The position numbers were made by a program, and so were the translations under genes. A stretch of 64,000 nt of DNA from Streptomyces avermitilis MA-4680 = NBRC 14893 (GTDB lineage: Bacteria > Actinomycetota > Actinomycetes > Streptomycetales > Streptomycetaceae): positions 8,184,001 to 8,248,000 of the forward strand of contig NC_003155.5 of the NCBI RefSeq assembly GCF_000009765.2, read 5' to 3'. Of this stretch, positions 36,528 to 44,644 are shown in pieces (the stretch's first letter is position 1; every line of letters begins with the position of its first letter). Below the pieces are notes generated by a model. That model did no database searches. It was not told the DNA's origin and saw only the letters and a program-made list of their open reading frames with translations.

Positions 36528-38939
36528 ATGCGCTGGCCCATCGGCCGTCCCACCACGGTCCGTGCGCGGATCGTGGCGCTGGCGCTCGCGCCGGTGATCG
36601 CCCTGATGGCGCTGTGGAGCTTCGCCATGGTGTCCGTCACCGGCGAACTGCGCGCGCTCGTCCGGGTCCAGGGTGTGTACGAGGACTTCGGCACACCCGT
36701 CGACACGGCGATCGGGCAGATCCAGATCGAACGGCGGCTCTCGGCCGGGTACCTGGGCGCCGACCACCGTACGGCGCGGGCCCCCGACCTGATGGAACAG
36801 CAGCACCGCACCGACCTGGCCCTGACCGCCCTGCGCGACGCGGTCCGGGACGGGGACCGGGGCCGGCTCTCCGACCGGCAGCGGCATGCCCTCGACGCCA
36901 TGCTCGACTCCACCGGCCGGCTGGAGAAGCTGCGCGATCGCGTGCTGTCCCGGGACATCACCTGGGACCGCGCGGTGGCCGAGTACAGCGGCCTGGTGGA
37001 GCCGGGCTTCGACGTCCAGTCCACCCTCACCGCGCTCCAGGCCGGGCAGCTGGCACGCGAGGCGCAGGTCGTCATCGAGCTGGTGCGGGTGCGGGAGTTC
37101 GTGTCGCGCGAGGACGCGCTCGTCGCCGGGGCGCGGGCCGCCGGAACGCTCACCGACCGCCAGTACGACGCGCTCACCGCGACGATCGAGGACCGCCGGG
37201 TCTTCGAGCGGACGTATGTGCCGGACCTTCCTTCCGACTCGCGGGCGCTGTTCGAGGAGTTCCAGCGCGGCGCCGTCCACCGCGCGTTGACGAGGGGCGA
37301 GGACGCCCTGCTGCGGGCGGGGGCGGACCGGGCGGGCGAGGCCGTGGCGGCCGACTCCTGGCGCACTACCACCGACCGTGCCGTCAAGCGCTACATGCGG
37401 CTGTGTACGCGGTCGGCCGTCAACTCCGCCGACCGGGGACGGGCGTTCGCCTACCGGGAGCTGGCCAAGGCCGCGGTCGTCGGGGTCCTCGGGCTGGCCG
37501 CCGTGGGCCTGTCCCTGTGGTTCGCGGTGCGCGGCGCCCGGCGCATCTCGCGCCGGCTGGAGCTGCTGCGGGACGCCGCCGATCTGCTGACCAACCACCA
37601 ACTGCCCGACGTGATGACGCGGTTGAGCGCGGGCGAGGACGTGGACGCGGTGGCCGAGGCGCCGCCGCTCGCCGATGGGGAGCTGCGGCCCGACGAGATC
37701 GGCCAGGTCGGCCGCTCCTTCAACACCGCACGCCTCGCGGCCGTCGAGGCCGCCGTCAAGCAGGCCGGCCTGCGGCGCGGGCTCTTCGCGGTGCTCCTCA
37801 ACATCGCCCGCCGCAACCAGGCGCTCGTGCACCGTCAGCTGAAGCTCGTCGACACGCTGGAGCGGCGTACGGACGACCCGGACGTCCTGGAAGAGCTGTT
37901 CCGGATCGACCATCTGACCACCCGGATGCGGCGCCACGCGGAGAGCCTGATCATCCTCTCCGGCGCGGCGCCCGGCCGCAGATGGCGGCGGCCCGTGCCC
38001 GTCGCGGACGTCGTGGCCTCCGCGGTGGGCGAGATCGAGGACTACGCCCGCGTGGTGGTTCCGCCGATGCCGGAGGTGGGCGTCGCGGCGGACGCCGTCG
38101 CGGACGTCGTCCATCTGATCGCCGAACTCGCCGAGAACGCCACCGTGTTCTCGCCGCCCCACACCCGGGTCACCATGCGCTGCGGCCGGGCGCAGGGCGG
38201 CTTCGTCCTGGAGATCGACGACCGGGGCCTCGGCCTCGGACCCGACCAGATCGAAGAGGCCCACCGCACCCTCACCGGGCCCGACGACTTCGACCCCACC
38301 CAGCACGACCGGCTCGGGTTCTACGTGGTGGGGCGACTCGCCGCGCGGCACGGCATCGAGGTCACGCTGTGCCGGTCGCCGTACGGCGGCACGACCGCCG
38401 TCGTGCTGCTGCCGGAGGCGGTGCTCGCGACCGTGGAGCCCGCGGCGGCGGACGCGGAGCCTCGCGCCGCGCGGCGGGAGCCGGCCTCGCGGAGCGGCAC
38501 CGCGCCGGCCGCCCGCGAGCAGGCGTCGGACGGTCCTCGCGAGCCGGCGTCGGAGCGTCCTCGTGAGCCGGCGTCGCAGCGTCCCCCTGAGCAGGCGCTG
38601 GACCGTCCTCGTGAGCAGGCGCTGGACCGTCCTCGTGAGGTGAGCGTGGAGCGCGACCGAGAGTGGCTGCGGCGCCGTACGGCGGACACCGGCCCGGACC
38701 CGGGCGCGCCCGCCCTGCCCACCCGCACACGTCAGTCCTCGCTCGCCCCCGGCCTGCGCACCGAAGGCCCGGCCGCCGACGAGACGCCGGAACGTGCGGT
38801 GACCCCCGAGGAGGTGCGCGCGGTGTTCGGGGCCTTCCAGCGCGGCCTCGACCGTGGCCGTAAGGGGATCCCGGCGCAGGCCGGCCCCCAGGAGCGAACC
38901 GACACCGAGGAAGGAACGGACCCCGACGATGCACCGTGA
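36528..38939 (+). CDS. cvnA: Conservon sensor-like histidine kinase/ATPase (CvnA type)
   Basis: The 803-residue product has two transmembrane helices (about 13-33 and 310-330), an extracytoplasmic NIT-type sensing region between them, a HAMP-like linker and a HATPase domain with N-box ELAENATVFSPPHTRV near 533-548 and G-box DDRGLGLGP near 564. The histidine-phosphorylation box is not canonical. From about 630 the tail is disordered with ten-residue repeats of the type RPREPASE. ATG at 36528 has GGGGAG upstream. It resembles CvnA, which works with small GTPase modules in Streptomyces, but no CvnD follows here. Confidence 0.88.
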   Translation: MRWPIGRPTTVRARIVALALAPVIALMALWSFAMVSVTGELRALVRVQGVYEDFGTPVDTAIGQIQIERRLSAGYLGADHRTARAPDLMEQQHRTDLALTALRDAVRDGDRGRLSDRQRHALDAMLDSTGRLEKLRDRVLSRDITWDRAVAEYSGLVEPGFDVQSTLTALQAGQLAREAQVVIELVRVREFVSREDALVAGARAAGTLTDRQYDALTATIEDRRVFERTYVPDLPSDSRALFEEFQRGAVHRALTRGEDALLRAGADRAGEAVAADSWRTTTDRAVKRYMRLCTRSAVNSADRGRAFAYRELAKAAVVGVLGLAAVGLSLWFAVRGARRISRRLELLRDAADLLTNHQLPDVMTRLSAGEDVDAVAEAPPLADGELRPDEIGQVGRSFNTARLAAVEAAVKQAGLRRGLFAVLLNIARRNQALVHRQLKLVDTLERRTDDPDVLEELFRIDHLTTRMRRHAESLIILSGAAPGRRWRRPVPVADVVASAVGEIEDYARVVVPPMPEVGVAADAVADVVHLIAELAENATVFSPPHTRVTMRCGRAQGGFVLEIDDRGLGLGPDQIEEAHRTLTGPDDFDPTQHDRLGFYVVGRLAARHGIEVTLCRSPYGGTTAVVLLPEAVLATVEPAAADAEPRAARREPASRSGTAPAAREQASDGPREPASERPREPASQRPPEQALDRPREQALDRPREVSVERDREWLRRRTADTGPDPGAPALPTRTRQSSLAPGLRTEGPAADETPERAVTPEEVRAVFGAFQRGLDRGRKGIPAQAGPQERTDTEEGTDPDDAP
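38521..38645 (+). repeat. 30-bp coding repeats in cvnA
   Basis: About four copies of a 30-base unit (CGTCCTCGTGAGCCGGCGTC and close variants) encode decapeptides such as RPREPASE and RPREQALD in the disordered tail of CvnA. Copy number may vary between strains. Confidence 0.6.
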
Positions 38940-39468
38940 GCAGGCCCCCGAGCACCGTGATCGAACCTCCGAGCACCGCGATCGGACCCCCGAGCGCCGT
39001 GACCGGACCCCCGAACCGCCCGGCCGGGCTTCCGGGCCGGCCGCCCCCGCCCCCGCTTCCGAGCCGCCCGGCACGGACCTCGGCTGGCTGCTCGAGGACC
39101 TCGTGGCCAGAACCGACCATGTCCGCCAGGCCGTCCTCCTCACCGCGGACGGCCTCCCGCTCAGTGCCTCGGACGGCATGCGCGCCCGGGACATCGAGCA
39201 CCTCGCCGCCGTCTGCTCCGGTTTCCACAGCCTGGCCCGGTCGGCGGGGGAGCGGTTCGCCGCCGGCGACGTACGGCAGACCATGGTGATGCTCGACGAC
39301 GCCTACCTCTTCATCACCCCGGCGGGCGACGGCTCCCGGCTGGCAGTGCTGAGCGAGGTGCAGACGGACGTCGGTCAGCTGGCCCACGAGATGGCGCTGC
39401 TGGTCCGCCGGGTCGGGCGCCACATGGACGCCGCCGTGCGGTCGGCCGTCCACAGCGCCGGTTCCTGA
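38929..39468 (+). CDS. cvnB: Roadblock/LC7-domain protein (CvnB type)
   Basis: The 179-residue product has a charged N-terminal tail with repeats like EHRDRTSEHRDRTPERRDRT (about 9-28), then a roadblock/LC7 domain (about 48-165) with LLEDLVARTDHVRQAVLLTA and DGLPLSASDGM. CvnB proteins scaffold the kinase-like and GTPase partners at the membrane. ATG at 38929 overlaps the cvnA end by 11 bases and has GAGGAAGGA upstream. The repeat-rich tail is longer than in usual roadblock proteins. Confidence 0.9.
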   Translation: MHREQAPEHRDRTSEHRDRTPERRDRTPEPPGRASGPAAPAPASEPPGTDLGWLLEDLVARTDHVRQAVLLTADGLPLSASDGMRARDIEHLAAVCSGFHSLARSAGERFAAGDVRQTMVMLDDAYLFITPAGDGSRLAVLSEVQTDVGQLAHEMALLVRRVGRHMDAAVRSAVHSAGS

Positions 39469-39475
39469 ACCGGCT

Positions 39476-39853
39476 GTGACCGACGACCACTGGTACGAGG
39501 ACGAGACCGGGCCGATGGTGCGCCCCTACACCGTGACGCGGGGCCGGACCCGGCCCTCCGACCGGCACACCATCGACCTGATGTCCCAGGTCACAGCCCT
39601 GGAGACGGATCAGGGGCGGCCAGGCGTCGATCACGCCCGCGCGTCCCTGCTCGACCTGGTGCGCCGCGGGCCGCGGCCGGTCGTCGAGCTGGCCGCGGAC
39701 GCCGACCTGCCCCTGACCGTCGTACGCGTGCTGCTCGGCGACCTCGCCGAGGCCGGTCTGCTGCGCATCGACGCGCCGCGGCGGATGGTGCCGGGCGGCA
39801 CCGTCGACCCGGAGCTGCTGCGCGAGATCGTGGAGAGGCTGCGCGAGCTGTGA
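39476..39853 (+). CDS. cvnC: DUF742 protein (CvnC type)
   Basis: The 125-residue product has the DUF742 hallmarks: the N-terminal MVRPYTVTRGRTRP and a winged-helix-like C-terminal part (ADLPLTVVRVLLGDLAEAGL). GTG at 39476 is seven bases after cvnB. In complete conservons cvnC overlaps or abuts cvnD, which encodes an Ras-like GTPase. Here no P-loop GTPase frame is found downstream, so the module ends early. Confidence 0.9.
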   Translation: MTDDHWYEDETGPMVRPYTVTRGRTRPSDRHTIDLMSQVTALETDQGRPGVDHARASLLDLVRRGPRPVVELAADADLPLTVVRVLLGDLAEAGLLRIDAPRRMVPGGTVDPELLREIVERLREL

Positions 39854-39993
39854 CGACAGGGCCTGGAAGGCGAGCCGGGTCCACCCGGCGCCGCGCTGTC
39901 GTCTCGGACCGCGGCGGATCCGGCCGCCCCGGTGGTGAACAGCCCGGCGACACCGACCACGACGAGCCCCGTACGACGCGCGGGGCGCGCCAC
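39631..39993 (-). CDS. Possible short secreted protein, maybe truncated
   Basis: GTG at 39993 has GGAAAGGA five bases upstream and opens a 120-codon frame with a classical signal-peptide start (MARPARRTGLVVVGVAGLFT, then TGAAGSAAV). The first 45 codons lie in the otherwise empty spacer and have good coding bias. The rest runs antisense to cvnC and is Ser/Arg-rich like a shadow. It may be the stump of a secreted-protein gene cut where cvnD would have been. Apart from this and the operator-like repeats at 40148-40208 I see nothing in 39854-40287. Confidence 0.3.
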   Translation of the reverse strand: MARPARRTGLVVVGVAGLFTTGAAGSAAVRDDSAAPGGPGSPSRPCRHSSRSLSTISRSSSGSTVPPGTIRRGASMRSRPASARSPSSTRTTVRGRSASAASSTTGRGPRRTRSSRDARA

Positions 39994-40147
39994 GGCGGTC
40001 CTTTCCGCAGGTGAAGCGGCCTGCCACACGGTTCCGCCGCCGCGCCCGCGCCCCATCGTGCCGCGGCCGCCGCCATGCCCCTGCCGTCCGGTGGGGGCAC
40101 GGCTGTGATCTGCCTCTCGCGGAGGGCGGGGCCCACGTCTCGGGACG

Positions 40148-40208
40148 CGCAACGAATCGCCGCCGGACCGGTGACCTACGCAACGATTCGTTCACTGGCA
40201 CGCAACGG
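40148..40208. promoter_or_regulatory. CGCAACG repeats and palindrome upstream of the davA-like gene
   Basis: CGCAACGAATCG (40148-40159) and CGCAACGATTCG (40179-40190) are 31 bases apart, about three helical turns. CGCAACGG follows at 40201, and AACGATTCGTT at 40182-40192 is a perfect palindrome. ACGCAACGAT (40178-40187) is identical to 33957-33966 in the permease operator region, which hints at the same regulator. Confidence 0.5.
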
Positions 40209-40287
40209 CTCCTCCTTGTCCGGCCGAGCCCGCCGACCGTACGGTCTATCTGGCCCCCAAACCCCCTCCGTCCGGTGGAGAACACGC

Positions 40288-41076
40288 ATGCGCACAGCCC
40301 TGCTCCAGAGCTCCGGCCGCCCCGGCTCGATCGCCGAGAACCTCAAGGTCCTCGACGAGGCCGCGGGCCGTGCCGCGGCCGCCGGTGCCGGGCTCGTGGT
40401 CGCGCCGGAGATGTTCCTCACCGGGTACGCGATCGGCGACGACGTCCCGCGCCTCGCCGAGCCCGCCGACGGAGACTCCGCCGACGCGGTCGCCGAGACC
40501 GCCTCCCGCCACGGTGTCGCGATCGCCTACGGCTACCCCGAGCGCGCGGGCGAGCAGGTCTTCAACTCCGCCCAGCTGATCTCGGCCGACGGCACCCGGC
40601 TCGCCAACTACCGCAAGACCCACCTCTTCGGCTGCTTCGAGCGCGACCACTTCACGCCGGGCGACCAGCCGGTGGTGCAGACGGAGCTGAACGGCCTCCG
40701 CGTCGGCCTCATGATCTGCTACGACGTCGAGTTCCCGGAGAACGTCCGCGCGCACGCCCTGGCCGGCACCGACCTCCTCGTGGTGCCCACGGCCCAGATG
40801 CACCCGTTCCAGTTCGTCGCCCAGTCCGTCATCCCGGTGCGCGCCTTCGAGAACCAGATGTACGTGGCGTACGTGAACCGGGTCGGCCAGGAAGGGGAGT
40901 TCGAGTTCGTCGGACTGTCCACGCTGGCCGGACCCGACGGAGTGGCGCGCGCCCGGGCCGGACACGGCGAGGAACTGGTCTTCGCCGACGCCGACCCCGC
41001 CGCCCTCGCCGCCTCGCGCGAGGCGAACCCGTATCTGAAGGACCGCCGCCCGGACCTCTACGGGTCCCTCGTCTGA
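40288..41076 (+). CDS. davA: Nitrilase-family amidase, probable 5-aminopentanamidase
   Basis: The 262-residue product has the nitrilase triad: Glu41 (VVAPEMFLTGY), Lys110 (YRKTHLFG) and Cys144 (MICYDVEFPE). Family members hydrolyse amides or nitriles in the cytoplasm. Its length and its partner at 41124, which resembles lysine 2-monooxygenase, suggest it cleaves 5-aminovaleramide to 5-aminovalerate, as DavA does in Pseudomonas putida. ATG at 40288 is supported by the start MRTALLQSSGRPG; the open frame upstream lacks bias. The gene order is davA-davB here, the reverse of what I recall for Pseudomonas. Confidence 0.78.
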   Translation: MRTALLQSSGRPGSIAENLKVLDEAAGRAAAAGAGLVVAPEMFLTGYAIGDDVPRLAEPADGDSADAVAETASRHGVAIAYGYPERAGEQVFNSAQLISADGTRLANYRKTHLFGCFERDHFTPGDQPVVQTELNGLRVGLMICYDVEFPENVRAHALAGTDLLVVPTAQMHPFQFVAQSVIPVRAFENQMYVAYVNRVGQEGEFEFVGLSTLAGPDGVARARAGHGEELVFADADPAALAASREANPYLKDRRPDLYGSLV

Positions 41077-41123
41077 ACCCCCAGCCTTCCCCCCGAAGCT
41101 TTCGTGCAAGGAGTCCGTACCCC

Positions 41124-42821
41124 ATGACGTCCACGGTGCCCAACGCCGTCCAGCACGCCGACGCGCAGCAGCCGCCGATCACCATGTTCGGCCCGGACTT
41201 CCCGTACGCGTACGACGACTTCCTCGCCCACCCGGCGGGCCTCGGCCAGATACCCGCGACCGAGCACGGCACGGAGGTCGCCGTCATCGGCGGCGGTCTG
41301 TCCGGCATCGTGGCCGCGTACGAGCTGATGAAGATGGGCCTCAAGCCCGTCGTCTACGAGGCCGACCAGATCGGCGGCCGGCTGCGGACCGTCGGCTTCG
41401 ACGGCTGCGACCCCGCGCTGAGCGCCGAGATGGGCGCGATGCGCTTCCCGCCGTCCTCCACGGCCCTCCAGCACTACATCGACCTGGTGGGACTGGAGAC
41501 CCGGCCGTTCCCCAACCCCCTCGCCGAGACGACGCCTTCGACGGTCGTCGACCTCAAGGGCGAGTCGCACTACGCGACCACCGTCGACGACCTGCCGCAG
41601 GTCTACCGCGACGTGATGAACGCCTGGAACGCCTGTCTCGAAGAGGGCGCCGACTTCTCCGACATGAACCGGGCGATGCGTGAGCGCGACGTCCCGCGCA
41701 TCCGCGAGATCTGGGCGAAGCTCGTCGAGAAGCTCGACAACCAGACCTTCTACGGCTTCCTCTGCGAGTCGGAGTCCTTCAAGTCCTTCCGGCACCGCGA
41801 GATCTTCGGCCAGGTCGGCTTCGGAACGGGCGGCTGGGACACGGACTTCCCGAACTCCATCCTCGAAATCCTCCGCGTCGTCTACACCGAGGCCGACGAC
41901 CACCACCGCGGCATCGTCGGCGGCTCCCAGCAGCTGCCGCTGCGGCTGTGGGAGCGCGAGCCGGAGAAGATCGTTCACTGGCCGTACGGCACGTCGCTGA
42001 AGTCGCTCCACGTGAACGGCGAGCCGCGCCCCGCCGTGACCCGCCTCAACCGGACCTCGGGCAACCGGATCACGGTGACCGACGCCAACGGCGACATCCG
42101 TACGTACCGGTCGGCGATCTTCACCGCCCAGTCCTGGATGCTGCTCTCGAAGATCGCCTGCGACGACTCGCTCTTCCCGATCGACCACTGGACGGCGATC
42201 GAGCGGACCCACTACATGGAGTCGAGCAAGCTCTTCGTGCCCGTCGACCGGCCGTTCTGGCTGGACAAGGACGAGCAGACGGGCCGGGACGTCATGTCGA
42301 TGACGCTCACCGACTGCATGACCCGCGGGACCTACCTCCTGGACGACGGCCCGGACAAGCCCGCCGTCATCTGCCTCTCGTACACCTGGTGCGACGACAG
42401 CCTGAAGTGGCTGCCGCTGTCCGCGAGCGAGCGGATGGAGGTCATGCTGAAGTCGCTCGGCGAGATCTACCCGAACGTCGACATCAGGAAGCACATCATC
42501 GGCAACCCGGTGACCGTCTCCTGGGAGAACGAGCCCTACTTCATGGGCGCGTTCAAGGCGAACCTGCCGGGCCACTACCGCTACCAGCGGCGCCTGTTCA
42601 CGCACTTCGTGCAGGACCGGCTGCCCGAGGACAAGCGGGGCATCTTCCTCGCGGGCGACGACATCTCCTGGACGGCCGGCTGGGCCGAGGGCGCCGTCCA
42701 GACCGCACTGAACGCGGTCTGGGGCGTCATGCACCAGCTCGGCGGCACGACCGACGCGACCAACCCGGGCCCCGGTGACGTCTACGACGAGATCGCCCCC
42801 GTGGAACTCCCGGAGGACTGA
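41124..42821 (+). CDS. davB: Flavin amine oxidase, probable L-lysine 2-monooxygenase
   Basis: The 565-residue product has an FAD Rossmann motif GGGLSG at 56-61, Glu79, and the amine-oxidase signatures GGRLR and EMGAMRFP at 102-109; the C-terminal FAD segment is IFLAGDDISWTAGWAEGAVQ. Segments such as FGPDFPYAYDDFLAHPAGLG and the length agree with my memory of Pseudomonas DavB, which turns lysine into 5-aminovaleramide and CO2. The relatives Trp 2-monooxygenase and Phe oxidase are alternatives. ATG at 41124 has AAGGAG upstream. The gene is 47 bases after the amidase gene and ends in a terminator that overlaps its stop. Confidence 0.78.
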   Translation: MTSTVPNAVQHADAQQPPITMFGPDFPYAYDDFLAHPAGLGQIPATEHGTEVAVIGGGLSGIVAAYELMKMGLKPVVYEADQIGGRLRTVGFDGCDPALSAEMGAMRFPPSSTALQHYIDLVGLETRPFPNPLAETTPSTVVDLKGESHYATTVDDLPQVYRDVMNAWNACLEEGADFSDMNRAMRERDVPRIREIWAKLVEKLDNQTFYGFLCESESFKSFRHREIFGQVGFGTGGWDTDFPNSILEILRVVYTEADDHHRGIVGGSQQLPLRLWEREPEKIVHWPYGTSLKSLHVNGEPRPAVTRLNRTSGNRITVTDANGDIRTYRSAIFTAQSWMLLSKIACDDSLFPIDHWTAIERTHYMESSKLFVPVDRPFWLDKDEQTGRDVMSMTLTDCMTRGTYLLDDGPDKPAVICLSYTWCDDSLKWLPLSASERMEVMLKSLGEIYPNVDIRKHIIGNPVTVSWENEPYFMGAFKANLPGHYRYQRRLFTHFVQDRLPEDKRGIFLAGDDISWTAGWAEGAVQTALNAVWGVMHQLGGTTDATNPGPGDVYDEIAPVELPED

Positions 42822-42840
42822 GCCTCGTAGCGGGGCTCAG
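42818..42840. terminator. Hairpin overlapping two convergent stop codons
   Basis: CTGAGCC (42818-42824) pairs with GGCTCAG (42834-42840). The stems contain the stop codon of the amine oxidase gene (TGA 42819-42821) and that of the convergent LLM gene (42837-42839), so one 23-base hairpin serves both ends. Confidence 0.6.
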
Positions 42841-43766
42841 ATCCCGGCCGCGCGCGCCTTCTCGTACACCTCGGCGGCGACCTCCTTGAGCTCCTGCGCG
42901 TCCCGCGTGCCGGACTGAAGGTCGACGAGGATCTCGTCGAGACCGACCTCGGCGTGCGCGGCGAGGTCCTCGACGATCTGGTCGGCGCTGCCCTCGAAGG
43001 GGGACCGGCCGGCCCCGGCGTGGCCCTTGGCCAGGTACTGGGCGTTGGTGCGCAGCACCGTCCGGATCGGTTCCGTGCGCCCGCGTTCGGCGGCCAGTTC
43101 CCGGAGCCCGCGCCACTGTGCGGCGAGCGCCTCGGCGCCCATGCCCACCGGCAGCCAGCCGTCGGCGTGGTCGACCAGGCGGCGCTGGGCCTTCCCGGAG
43201 CCCGCCGCCAGGAGGATGGGGATCGGCCGGGCGGGCTTGGGGCCGACGACCGCCGGGGCGATCTTCGTGACCCGCCCGTCGTACGACACCGGGTCCGGGC
43301 CCCAGACCGCGCGGCACACGCCGATCAGCTCGTCCAGTCCCGCGCCGCGCTCCTCGAACGGGCGCACCGACGCGGCCGCGTACTCGTCGTGCGACCAGCC
43401 CGTGCCGAAGCCCGCGATCACCCGGCCGCCGCTCGCCGCGTCCAGCGTGGCAAGGGCCTTGGCGAGCTGGAACGGCACGTGCAGCGGTGCGACCAGCACG
43501 CTGCTGCCCAGCCGGACCCGCTCGGTGGCCGCGGCGGCGAGCGTGAGCGTGACGAGCGGCTCGGCCACCCCGCGGTACCCGTCCGGCCAGGGGAGGCCCT
43601 CGATGCCGTACAGACCCTGGGTGGCGGGGTCGGGGACGAGGAGCCGCTCGTACACCCAGAGGCTCTCGTAACCGATCTCCTCGGCGGTGCGTGCCACGTC
43701 GGGCACGTCCCGACCGAGGTCGTACTGCTTGTTCTGGGGAAGGCCGAGTCCGAGCTTCGTCGCCAT
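42837..43766 (-). CDS. LLM-class F420-dependent oxidoreductase
   Basis: The 309-residue product is a luciferase-like barrel of the type that uses coenzyme F420 in actinobacteria. It has the start KLGLGLPQNKQYDLGRDV, the segment RVRLGSSVLVAPLHVPFQLA, and GRVIAGFGTGWSHDEY. The substrate is not predictable. ATG at 43766 has AAGGAG upstream. A palindrome at 43803-43817 lies just upstream of the start. DUF5995 lies 103 bases further upstream on the same strand. Confidence 0.92.
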   Translation of the reverse strand: MATKLGLGLPQNKQYDLGRDVPDVARTAEEIGYESLWVYERLLVPDPATQGLYGIEGLPWPDGYRGVAEPLVTLTLAAAATERVRLGSSVLVAPLHVPFQLAKALATLDAASGGRVIAGFGTGWSHDEYAAASVRPFEERGAGLDELIGVCRAVWGPDPVSYDGRVTKIAPAVVGPKPARPIPILLAAGSGKAQRRLVDHADGWLPVGMGAEALAAQWRGLRELAAERGRTEPIRTVLRTNAQYLAKGHAGAGRSPFEGSADQIVEDLAAHAEVGLDEILVDLQSGTRDAQELKEVAAEVYEKARAAGI

Positions 43767-43802
43767 GCCCACTGCTCCTTCGACATGTGGTGCGGTTCTG
43801 TC

Positions 43803-43817
43803 GAACGTACAACGTTC
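43803..43817. promoter_or_regulatory. Palindrome upstream of the LLM oxidoreductase
   Basis: GAACGT-ACA-ACGTTC is a perfect 6-3-6 inverted repeat 37 bases upstream of the LLM start codon. It is a plausible operator; no regulator is adjacent. Confidence 0.35.
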
Positions 43818-43869
43818 ACAAAGGTGTTGGGGCGGACGGCGACGCCAATCAGCCATCCGGTCGGCCGGA

Positions 43870-44544
43870 TCAGTCCGGCAGCGGGGTCAGCAGCATGCGA
43901 CCCGCGCATCCGACCGCCGCGTCCAGGCGCTCGGTGAACTCCCCGGCCAGGTCCGGCAGCCGGCGCAGCGCCCACAGCGCCCGCGCCGCCGACCAGGCGG
44001 CGTCCCGGGCCCGCTCCAGGCTCCAGGAGCCCAGCAGATGCGTGAGCGGGTCGGCGATCTGGAGCAGGTCGGGGCCCGGCATCAGATCTTCGCGGATCCG
44101 CTCCTCCAGCGTGATGAGGAGATCACCCACACGCTCGAACTCGTCTTCCAGATCGGCGGGTTCGCAGCCGAGCGTACGGCAGGCGTCCACGACCGCCAGC
44201 GCGAGATCGTGCCCGATGTGCGCATTGATGCCCGAGAGCGCGAACTGCAACGGCCGTACTCCCGGATGCCGCCGGAACTGCAGCAGCGGCCGCCAGCACG
44301 CGGGCCCGGGCCCGTCCTCCGCCACCGTCAGATAGCGCTCGGCGAACCGCACGTCCAGCGTGATCGCGGCCTGCGGGTCCGGGAACCCCCCGGCGTCCAG
44401 CCGCCGGTCGAACTCCTCGGTGACAGCGAGGTAGACACGGTTGAAGACCGCTACGCCGTCGCGCTCCGGCAAGACCTCGCACAGCGCGCGCATGCGGGAG
44501 ACGACCGTGTCGACGGGAGTCGTGAACTGTTCCGACCGCACCAT
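43870..44544 (-). CDS. DUF5995 family protein
   Basis: The 224-residue, mostly helical product contains FNRVYLAVTEEFDRRLDAGG and FALSGINAHIGHDLALAVVD, which I associate with DUF5995, a family of unknown function. The two conserved histidines around NAHIGHD could bind metal or substrate. There is no signal peptide. It is divergent from the GH6 gene and precedes the LLM gene on the same strand. Confidence 0.75.
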   Translation of the reverse strand: MVRSEQFTTPVDTVVSRMRALCEVLPERDGVAVFNRVYLAVTEEFDRRLDAGGFPDPQAAITLDVRFAERYLTVAEDGPGPACWRPLLQFRRHPGVRPLQFALSGINAHIGHDLALAVVDACRTLGCEPADLEDEFERVGDLLITLEERIREDLMPGPDLLQIADPLTHLLGSWSLERARDAAWSAARALWALRRLPDLAGEFTERLDAAVGCAGRMLLTPLPD

Positions 44545-44644
44545 GAGGGCAGGGTCCCAGCCCTAGGCTTTTGCGAGTGCCGCCGGGCCGGACGCTTCCC
44601 CAGAACGGGGGAACCCGCCGGTGTCGCGGGAGGGGGAGCACGAC

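Noticed and set aside
39854..40287. A remnant of cvnD after cvnC
   Set aside because: No GxxGxGKT P-loop or NKxD-type motif is found in any frame of this spacer.
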